DNA from: Stictocephala bisonia
Taxonomy: Eukaryota > Arthropoda > Insecta > Hemiptera > Membracidae
Assembly (NCBI GenBank): GCA_035578905.1
Contig: JAQJVL010001106.1
Coordinates: forward strand, 124,001-188,000
DNA length: 64,000 nt
Reading direction: 5' to 3'
This document shows positions 50,446 through 60,100 of the stretch, piece after piece. The notes beneath the pieces are model-generated. The model searched no databases, had not been told where the DNA came from, and saw only the letters and a program-made list of their open reading frames with translations. Numbering within the stretch: the first letter of the stretch is position 1; every line of letters starts with the position of its first letter. A program made the position numbers and the translations under genes.

Positions 50446-50734
50446 AATGACAGTTGAACATCCTTCTACTGCTGGGCTTTTATTGAATAATAAGTCTGAT
50501 TGTTTGAAGATTTATTTAACGTTTTTTGATTTATAATATAACACCACTACTGCAGGTTAAGTTAATAAATATGAAGCTTCATGGTTATGTTTGTAATTTA
50601 TAAGCCACGTTTTAAAAATTATTATGTAAATGTTATGTATTAAATTGCAATTATATTTTTATTTGCACTCCGTATGTTGTGTAGGCGAGAGAACTGAGTA
50701 AAAAGCGTACCAATTAGGTGACAAACAGACTAAT

Positions 50735-50890
50735 GCTAAGTAGTTCGGATTCCACTAAAAGGTGTAGGTTCCTTAGCTGCTCTGGTTACTGTCAGATAAT
50801 AAGCCCCCCTCTGAGCATAAGTTGAACTCAGTAACCAGCCTACACAGGTTATCTACATTCATATAATCATTCATATTCGCCTTAAAATAC
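50735..50890 (+). repeat. SINE-like dispersed repeat D, partial copy
   Basis: GGATTCCA.(T)AAA, CTTAG.TGCTCTGG.TACTG and TCATATTCRCC occur in the same order as at 62,920-63,075. Confidence 0.5.
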
Positions 50891-52965
50891 GCACTAATTG
50901 TGTCGGCGTCTAATATATGAGAATAAAAGGGAGATATATGTCTATACGTCTAATATATGAGAGGGCAAGCAAGGGAACTGGGAACGCTAATCATACAAGT
51001 ATGAAGGTCATCTGTTATCAAGTGAGGCCGTCAAAGCCACGTAAAACTGCTCACAAAGACCTTGCTTGTGGAGGATGGAAGGACAAGCCATTGTTGCAGC
51101 GAGGAGATAGAGAGTGAGCATGATATAATACATGTAATAAATCGATGTTCCTGCATTCTCCAAAACACAGTGACAATGCAAAATAAATCTTGTCATTTTG
51201 AGGAAAATTGATGTCATTAATCTTGATCACATTGTTAGACATTTTTGTTTTCTTTTCTTTACGAATCAATTGAAACGTCCATAGTAAAATAAAGTAAAGT
51301 GCTATACAAATTGTGATCAATTTATGAAAAATGAGTAATTTTAAATAAGCTATTTTAATACAGTTTGTTCACCATGTTTTATCAAATAATAATAAATCCT
51401 TTTTAATAATTAAACAAGGATTTATAGTATGATAATAAAGTTAAAGTATAGTAATAATTAATACTATAACTTTATTTAAAACATTTATGATATTATAAAT
51501 TTTAATTCAAATCTAAAAATCTCGTCGCAATGAAGATAACCATGTCTAACCAATGACTAGCTCTTGTTGTTCTGTGGTAACATTATGATAGTCCCTATAA
51601 TCATGTCCATATTAGCTTACATATATTGTTTATTTAGTTGAAGAGACGTAATCATGACGTGTAAAATCTAGACTGGGAGTTATGCCAAACCCAATTTTCA
51701 CACGACCAATACAATACCGTTGAAGATTGTTTCTAGTAATTGCCAGTAGCACTCACTTAACCATTACCACGGGTTCTTACAAAGAATGACATTGGCCATA
51801 GAAGGAGAGTCACGTAATCGATGAAGTCAAGACGTGTGTTGTTGGGTGAAGGATGATTAACATGCAACGACTGTTAGGTGGGTGGGAGGGAGGACATGTC
51901 TATAAATAAAGATATAATAACAAAATAACAACATGATGAAATAACTTTAGGCAGCTGACACTACGGGGCTTCGGGAACTGAAATACGGAGGTTACTCAAT
52001 TTGGAAAAATTACAAAATAATACAAAATGTTTTAAGTAATAGTTCCACCAAATCCTGCTGGTGAGACTGGTGATGGGAAGAACTCAACAATTCCCGATCC
52101 CCCCGATCGTTAAGAAATTATAAAATTCAAAACAAGAATCACATTTGAAGCCACAAAAACGAAAAAACAACATAAAATAGAATATAAATAGTCTCTCCTT
52201 TATCCCAAAAAAATCCCAATTTTAAACGGATAACCCAACAAGTATACTAGACTAATTAAAAAAAGAAAAACCCACAACACAGAATCTTTAGACGGAAGAA
52301 AACTGTCCCAGACGGGGCCAAAAAGGAAAGGAGTAAAAAAGGTTGGAGGTGAATATACAAACGAAAACCTGCAAATGGCACTGTGCCCAACCGTACTGAC
52401 CTGGTAGTGATGGGTCAATTTGCGCGGCTTTGGTCTAGGCATGGCTTACTATCACTCGCTTGTTTTTAGTCCATAGGCCTAAACCTGAAATGTGTGTTTT
52501 GCATAAGGCTAATTTAATATTTTAATTCGCTAATATTATTTTGTATTACTTAATGGTATATTATTTTGTTTAGAATGTAATGACATTTAATATCGTGTTT
52601 TTTCTTAATCTTACGATTGTTATTATGTGTGATGATTTCATGTAACTGATTATACCTGGAAATACTATGTACACACATGGGAATTATTTGTACATACATA
52701 GACATGACATGTACATATATGCAAACATTTCCCCTTTAATAAATCGGCAGTAATTATAGTCGAATTTGAAAACAGCCATTATTAATAAACAATAATAAGA
52801 TTGATCAGATATGAGTTACCGCTCGCAACGTGCTTTGCTTACATCGCAACAGTTATATCCAGTATTAATCGTGCATCAAGTATACTCGTTTTTGACAGCT
52901 GTTTCCCAACGGTTAGAAGTGAATCACCAAATGTCTACTTCACTTCTCTGGGATAATGAAGCCAC
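50891..52965. other. No gene seen
   Basis: Mostly AT-rich; a GC-richer block at about 52,040-52,445 is unassigned. Short opposing open frames at 50.9-51.3 kb and 52.2 kb lack similarity. Confidence 0.5.
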
Positions 52966-54352
52966 AGATAACTAACTCTACCCAGATAGCTCAGTCCCAT
53001 GTTAAAGAGTGTTATATAGGGTGTTAACTGTCCGCTTCAAAGCGCAGCTGTTTACTGGGTGGCGTTGCCAGATTGAATTCAATCAACTAACCATATTAAA
53101 AAAAGATTATTACAATAATAAATATCAGCTGATAATAATAATGGAGATTTAAGAGTCCACAGAGGCTGTCGAATGCTCTCGGCCATGTTAGTTTTAATCC
53201 CATAAGAACAAATTTATTTTCGAACCGAACATACGATCACGTGCCATTTTTAATCATAAAAAATTAAACTTATTTTTAAACATATTTTTTCCAAACCAAT
53301 TGAATTTGCTCAAAAATGACATTGTGACCAACAGTTTGAATTCTTTATAGTATATAAAGAATAACTAACACTTCATTGGAAAATTGTACTAGTTTTAAAG
53401 TGTATAATTGGATTTGTTTGTATATATATTATATATGGTATATAAATTAATTTTTACCAGATGTGCTAGGCAAGTTTCTGTCGTAAACCATATCTGGAAG
53501 TCCACATGCGCACACATACCGGTGAACGTCCATATCGGTGTGAGGTTTATCAGAAACGTTTCACTCAGAAAAGCAGTCTCGACACTACAAACGATTGGAC
53601 ACTGGTGAGCGTCCCCACCCCAGTGGTATGATAATACTTGGGTAGGGGCCAAGATTATCAAAGTCCCTACCCAGTTATGATAATCTTTGGATAGGTTATG
53701 TATTCAAACTATCAAAAGGGAACCCATGAACTAGCCATTAAGTTAAACTTATTTATAATATTTATAGTTATAAAATTTACTTTACTGTGCATTAAAAGGA
53801 CTGTACTGCTAGAGACTGCCACAGTTAAAAATTAAATTCTTTTGGATTGGTATGCCAACTATATTTCCAAACAATTTATTTGTTATATTTTTGTAACTTA
53901 ATTGTGGAAATAAATCATTTATTTCACTTACTTTCCGCGCGCACCTGAAGGTAGATTGGGAAGGAAGCCGTTAGACTTCATGTAATTAATTTAAAACATT
54001 TTCATAATATTATTTTTGTTGCATGTAATATTTTATGAATAAAGATATTTAGAACTTGAACTTTGAACTTGAACCTAATGCGCAATATGATAACGTTTAA
54101 ATGACAACTCATACACACAACTTTTGGCAAATAGATAACGAAAAAATTTGGATTCGCAAATAACACTATTCTTATGGAATGAAAACCAACATGGCCGACC
54201 GCCTCTGCAGACACTTAAATACTGTTTCAATGAGGCAACGTCGCATCCTGAATTCATGGTCGTGTAGTGTGCGTTGCCTACATACTCCTTAAACAGCGAC
54301 ACACTTTTCCCGTACTGTATACAGTGAGCTATCTGGGTAGAGTTAGTTATCT
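52966..54352. mobile_element. Inverted-repeat-bounded segment with captured zinc-finger piece
   Basis: Perfect 28-bp inverted repeats (AGATAACTAACTCTACCCAG... at 52,966-52,993; inverted at 54,325-54,352) enclose 1,387 bp. No transposase is present. The interior has a decayed C2H2 zinc-finger fragment and AT-rich sequence. A non-autonomous TIR element that captured a gene fragment would look like this. Target-site duplications were not found, so the call stays tentative. Confidence 0.5.
53462..53623 (+). pseudogene. C2H2 zinc-finger gene fragment
   Basis: Plus-strand frames give [14 protein letters not shown] followed, after a frameshift, by [20 protein letters not shown] and, after another, [13 protein letters not shown]. 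This is one and a half classical C2H2 fingers with the TGERP linker ('TGE(R/K)PY.C..C.K.F.....L..H...H TGERP'). The second cysteine of the finger is Tyr and one His is lost. At least two frameshifts; no start or flanking exons. A dead fragment, likely carried by the surrounding inverted-repeat element. Confidence 0.65.
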
Positions 54353-54885
54353 ATGATGAATCTCTCCTTGCTAGTGACGTTTCAAATGTATTATAAGAGT
54401 AAACATTTTATCAACAGATGAAATATGGTTTACTTCTTTGTTCAACTATAAAGTTAGAAGATGTAAGTACGATGGCCTTAAGTTTGCTTGGTATGAGTAG
54501 GAATAGTTTTAATATGAAAATGTATATAAAAAAATAAAAATAACAGTGTCAAACATATCAGTATCATAGTGGGGAGATGACATAAGTGACATTTTAGCTA
54601 TCAAAATCAGTCCTTTGATTGTGGAGGTGAAATTCAAACTATGGATCACATAGATAATTATTGATCATTGTGCTCTTTTCAAAGGGTGTTAGCTCGACTT
54701 CAAAGCAGGCGTTGAATTGTTGTGAAACGTGGTCTTGGCACGATGACGGGAGTTCAATATTTAAACACTGTGATAAAAGTACTTTATTTTACTTACTTAC
54801 TTTAAATTTTCAATATGAATTTAGATATTTGTTTCCCCATCCTTATATTTTTATAGCTGGTATTGAGAGCGGTATTTAGGTTGAA
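54353..54885. other. No gene seen
   Basis: AT-rich unique sequence. Confidence 0.5.
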
Positions 54886-55115
54886 CCGGTGGCCGACGGT
54901 TTAAGGAGTCAGGACACTGAGCCTATTAGATTAGAGATAGCGGTACTTCGAATCCATCCTGGACTGAACTGGAAGTATTAATCAGTAATATTCACTTCCC
55001 AGTACTGGTTCACCCCCTTTGTCTGAATAAGTCTCCCACACAGATCAATAATCTACGGGGAATGGGAAATGGTTAAGAAGAACATCGGCATATCCTTAAA
55101 AAACTATGCGATATG
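54886..55115 (+). repeat. tRNA-derived SINE (Leu/Ser-like head)
   Basis: GGTGGCCGACGGTTTAAGG (A box at about 54,890-54,900) and ACTTCGAATCC (B box, 54,945-54,955) are about 55 bp apart. That is as far as in tRNAs with a long variable arm such as Leu or Ser. A non-tRNA body with CAGTACTGGTTCACCCCC and CAATAATCTACGGGGAATGG follows. Confidence 0.7.
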
Positions 55116-55334
55116 TGTCTGTGTATCCAATATTTGATTTTAATACATTATTGATTTAAACATTTTTACGCATAGTAATTAGGTTTACATTTTAAATGTG
55201 CTGCTATGGAAATTGACAGTAAATCTTGCTTCAAGATAACACAAACCAAGAAATGATTAATTAAAAATATAAAAAGTCAATTCAACAATTATTGTACTTG
55301 TGCGAATTCAATATGGCAATAAACAAAATATTAT

Positions 55335-55740
55335 TGAAATAACAGGTTACGTACCTTATCGTCCTCAGTTCCTATATAGTAATAAAGTTTACTATATTTT
55401 CAACTATCAAGTAGTCATTTTCAAAACATCAAGAACGTTAAATCTTCATCTACAGTGATGTCTTCAAAGAATAAATATTAACATAAAACACATTTAGCAA
55501 CATTTAAACGAGATTGTACTGTACATAGAAAACATTGTTTATTAGATATGTACAGTACAATCTCGTTTAAATGTTGCTAAATGTGTTTTATGTTAATATT
55601 TATTCTTTTAAGACATCACTGTAGATGAAGATTTAACGTTCCTGATGTTTTGAAAATGACTACTTGATAGTTGAAACTATATTAAACTTTATTACTATAC
55701 TGGAATTGAAGACGATAAGGTACGTAACCTATTATTTCAA
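55335..55740. mobile_element. 406-bp palindromic foldback element
   Basis: Arms of about 190 bp (from TGAAATAACAGGTTACGTAC at 55,335; inverted arm ending GTACGTAACCTATTATTTCA at 55,739) are more than 90% complementary. The loop, near ACATAGAAAACATTGTTTAT, is about 30 bp. No coding content. Structure is that of a MITE or foldback element; the family is undetermined. Confidence 0.9.
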
Positions 55741-56407
55741 GTGCCAATTCCAGAAGGCTAATCATGAATAAATATTATTATTTTTGTGAGGGTGGAAAAT
55801 CAGTTTCTATAATATAACATTATATTTGTAGAACTGCAGCTAAGTTTAGGAATTTACAGCAATTTTCTTAAAACGACACTAAACAAATGTTACTAAAGTT
55901 CCTAGAAATTAATTCAGCTTATATTACACAGCTAAAATAAATAATGTGCATTTTACACTAATCGGTGGCCGTGTATGCATACGTAAAGATAATAGCTATA
56001 TTTTACTAATGAAACAATTGATTGCCTTTTACCTAACATAAAATGGCAATAGGTATTAAAACCATAATTGAAAACTTGTTTTAAAATCAATAGATATGCT
56101 TTCTATGGAACAAACCTAATGGATTATTTGTCTTAATACTTTTAGGCAACGTAAATGAAACTGAAATGCTTGTATATTATTCTAGTTTTCCTTTGATAAT
56201 TTAGGATTATATAAGGAAATAAGCCCGAACATTTAAATTGTTCCATAATTTTATAAAAATCCCTTACTACTTAAAAAGTAATTCCTACTAGCTTTAGTCT
56301 GTATACAAGAAATAAGATCTAAAAAGATAAGATAGATTAGTTTGGAATATCACTTTTCAAACAAGTTTATGGTTTGAACAAGGTGTCACGCCTGTCCGCA
56401 TAAAACT
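55741..56407. other. No gene seen
   Basis: AT-rich unique sequence directly upstream of the EF2 fragment. I compared it by eye with the 3' LTR at 61.8-62.1 kb and saw no similarity, so no upstream LTR is visible here. Confidence 0.5.
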
Positions 56408-56410
56408 TTG

Positions 56411-56980
56411 CAAGGGCCTCTCGATGATGAAGCCGCAATTGGGGTTAAGAACTGTGACCCAAATGCTCCACTCATGATGTACATATCCAAGATGGTGCCC
56501 ACTTCTGACAAGGGACGTTTCTATGCTTTTGGCCGTGTATTTTCTGGAAAGGTTGCTACAGGACAAAAGGCTCGTATTATGGGACCAAATTACGTTCCAG
56601 GAAAGAAGGAAGATATGTACGAAAAGGCTATCCAAAGAACCATCCTCATGATGGGGCGTTACGTTGAAGCCATTGAAGATGTCCCTTGTGGTAATATTTG
56701 CGGATTGGTAGGAGTGGACCAGTTCCTCGTGAAGACTGGAACCATCAGTACCTTCAAAGACGCACACAACATGAAGGTGATGAAGTTCAGTGTGTCACCT
56801 GTTGTACGAGTAGCAGTGGAGCCCAAGAACCCTGCTGATCTGCCCAAACTTGTGGAGGGTCTCAAGAGATTGGCCAAGAGTGACCCTATGGTGCAGTGTA
56901 TCATTGAGGAATCCGGAGAGCACATCATTGCCGGTGCTGGAGAACTCCATCTTGAGATCTGCCTCAAGGACTTGGAGGAA
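56411..56980 (+). pseudogene. EF2: Elongation factor 2 coding fragment (domains II-III)
   Basis: About 190 uninterrupted codons match eEF2 without stop or frameshift: [16 protein letters not shown] at the start, [20 protein letters not shown], the [14 protein letters not shown] loop, [17 protein letters not shown], and [20 protein letters not shown] at the end. This corresponds to the middle of the ~840-aa GTPase: the end of the G domain, domain II and the start of III. The G1-G5 motifs and the diphthamide domain are absent. Similarity begins abruptly near 56,412 (AAG|GGCCT could be a real exon border) and stops at DLEE (56,980), exactly where the retroelement polypurine tract starts. No intron is seen. 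Best read as a chimeric retrocopy; a true exon of the host gene is the alternative. Confidence 0.9.
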
Positions 56981-56997
56981 GGGGAGTGTTTGTGACA
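56973..56997 (+). other. Polypurine tract and 11-bp 5' LTR stub
   Basis: 25 bases are identical to 61,831-61,855: TGGAGGAAGGGGAG (polypurine tract) followed by TGTTTGTGACA (LTR start). The first nine bases double as the EF2 codons for L-E-E. Only 11 bp of LTR remain before the primer binding site, so the rest of the 5' LTR is deleted. Confidence 0.9.
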
Positions 56998-56999
56998 AA

Positions 57000-57018
57000 T
57001 GGCGCACGAACGTGGGGC
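57000..57018 (+). other. tRNA-Lys-like primer binding site
   Basis: TGGCGCACGAACGTGGGGC begins 2 bp after the LTR stub and matches the classic tRNA-Lys(1,2) site (TGGCGCCCAACGTGGGGC) except around the ACG triplet. Position and TGG start support the call. Confidence 0.65.
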
Positions 57019-57126
57019 CTATGCTATAGATTTTGGGAACAATAGAAGAATTAAGATATACTATCAGATTTTTTTTTAAAGCATTTAGTGTCTTGTGTTT
57101 TTATATAAGTGTCTTGTAAAAAGTAT

Positions 57127-60100
57127 ATGCAATTTTCTGATTCACTCTGGAACTTGGTGTCAATTATCAACATGAATGTGTATCATCTTCGCAAGCAGGA
57201 GGTAGAATATGAACTTAAGATCAGAGCTTTAAATACTGATGGTAATGCCAATGAACGTAGAAGGCGATTACAGCAAAGCATGGCTAATAATGAGGAAATT
57301 AGCGTAGCTGTGGTCAATTCCTTAGATGTTTTGCAGGAGCTGGAGGAATGTGAAGAAAAGCTTCAAGACTTATTGACTTGTGTTGTTGACTATGAGGGTA
57401 ATTTTAATGACAATGAATACCACCGTATAGTTGCTCGCTTGTTTCATCTTTATTTGCGTATTGGTAGGATTCCAGTTGCTGCAGATGCTGACAACGACCA
57501 AGAGAGTGACAAATCGGAGTTACAAGCTAAAACTAAGGAAATAATAGACTCTCTTAAGGCCCAGTTTTCAGGTGGGAAAGGCGATCAGGTGGATACGGCT
57601 AAGGTTGTCATTCCTTCTACACATCTGTCTGCACCGTCCACAACTGATTGTGGGAAGGAAGGCGATAGTAATGCTGGTGGCCATGTTTTGCCTGCACTTC
57701 GTATTCTTAGTCTTCGTTCAGATGCTAATATGGAACATAATTTACCTGTACAGCGGCTCAGCCTACCTACTGAAATTAGGAAAGGGTCTGCGGTAGTTAA
57801 CAGCTCAAATTCTGCGCATGTTGAGGAAGTAATGGATCCCAATCCTCTCAGGGAAACTTCTGGTCCTGGTGTCCGTCCTAAGTATGTTCCTGTTTACAAG
57901 TGGGGAATCAAGTTTGACAATAATGGATCTAGCGTTGCTGCCTTTTTGGAACGTGTTGAGGAACTGCGCAGAGCTCGCGGAGTTACTCATAGTGAACTTT
58001 TTGAATCAGCTGTTGATCTTTTCTCTGGCCCCGCTCTTGTTTGGTACAGAGCTTCTACCAGTAGGATTCACTCATGGACACAGTTATCTAGGGAACTGCG
58101 AGAGGTATTTCAGCCCCCTGACTACGACTTCCGACTTCAGCAAGAAATTTTCAACAGAGTCCAAGGAGAACAAGAGTCTATTGACCTGTACATGGCAGCT
58201 ATGGAAGGCTTGTACGGTAGGTTATCTGTCCAGATTCCAGAATCCACTCGTCTGGCCCAGATCTTTAATAATTTGCACCCACAGCTGCAGGACAGACTTG
58301 CATTGTTTGATATTAAGAGTCTAGATGATCTGCGTTTTATGGGACGTCGAGCAGAAGCAGGTCGCTTGCGAACTTCAAGGCCTAGACCTTCTCCCAGGAT
58401 TGATTCTGCATTGGAACCTGATCTAGCTTACTGGGAACCCCATCGGAATAGAAGAGTGATCACAGATAGAGTAGCTAGCGTGCAACATACATCTGGTAGC
58501 CATTCTGACATCACCTGTTGGAATTGTGGAACAGTTGGTCACCGGTTCAAAGATTGTCATAGGCCCAGGAGGAAATTTTGCTATGGCTGTGGAAAAGATG
58601 ATACCTTAAAAAGGGACTGTGTTTCTTGCCATCCAAAAAGACTTGCAGAGCAGGGAATCAGTGAAGTAAATGAAGTTGATTCCCAGAAAAATTCCACTAC
58701 TATCCAATTAAGTTATTTGATTAAGAACCAAATCAATGATCCCAGGCCGTACTTATCTGTCCGAGTGTTTGGCAAAAAGACTACTGCTTTGTTGGATTCA
58801 GGAGCCTCGCATACCATTTTGGGTAAAGATGGGATGTGGATTATTGATACTTACCCTGCTCATCTTCACTTGACTAATGATAAATTTGTAGAAACTGCGG
58901 ATGCACAGCGTCACGAGGTTAGTGGGTTCGTGGTCTTACCTATCACGTTGAAAGGAAGGACGGAGAATTTGAAGGTTTTGGTGGTGCCAACTTTACATCA
59001 GTCCTTGATATTAGGCATTGACTTTTGGGAAGCCATGCATATTGTTGCTGACTTTCACAATAGGGAGTGGCATTTTGCAAATAAACTGCGTACAGCATTT
59101 TGTAGCTCTGTTGATGGTATCAGATCAGAGGAGCATCTATCCGTAGACGAAAAGGCTAGGTTGAAGGAACTTGTGGACGGCTTTTTCAAGGACGAACCTA
59201 AAGTATTAGGCCGCACTGATCGAGTTCAGCATGTTATCGACACGGGAGATTCCCCAGCAATTAAACAACGGTATTTTCCGGTGTCACCAGCCAGACAAGC
59301 GCTTATAGACAAGGAATTGGCTCAAATGTTAAAATTGGGTGTAGTAGAGCCATCTAAGAGTGAATGGTCTTCTCCGATCTTCTTAATCGATAAGCCTGAT
59401 GGCTCAAAGAGGTTTGTTGTTGATTTTCGCAAGGTTAATGCAGTAAGTAAAAAGGACGCCTATCCGTTGCCAAACGTAACCTCCATCCTTGACAGACTTA
59501 GGGATGCCAAATTTATCTCCAGTCTGGACATTCGCAGTGCCTACTGGCAAATTCCACTTGAAGAGAACAGCAAGGAAAAAACAGCCTTTACCATTCCCGG
59601 AAGAGGGCTGTTTCATTTCGTCACTATGCCCTTTGGACTTTGTGGTGCACCCGCTACATGGCAAAGATTCGTGGACAATGTGCTAGGTCCTGACTTAGAG
59701 CCATACGTGTTTGTCTACTTGGATGACATAATTGTAGTCACACCCACTTTTCAGAAGCATCTAGATATATTGTCTGAAATATTTAAGCGAGTCCGTGAAG
59801 CTAAACTTACCTTGAATCAAGAAAAATGTAAATTTTGTAGAAGTGAGTTAAAATACCTGGGCTATGTAGTTAGTAAAGAGGGTCTACACGTCGACACAGA
59901 GAAGGTGAAGGCCATTGTGGACCTTCCAGTTCCTAAGAATCAGAAGGAAGTCCGCCAAGTGTGTGGAACCGCATCGTGGTATAGGAGATTTATTCCAGAT
60001 TTTGCCAGCAGAATGTACCCACTCACGTCTCTCCTCAGAAAACGTTCAAAATTTGAGTGGACCCAAGAGGCTGACCAAGCATTTCAGGACATTAAGGCTT

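Noticed and set aside
56357..56967. Minus-strand open frames opposite EF2
   Set aside because: Shadows of the highly constrained EF2 plus-strand frame.
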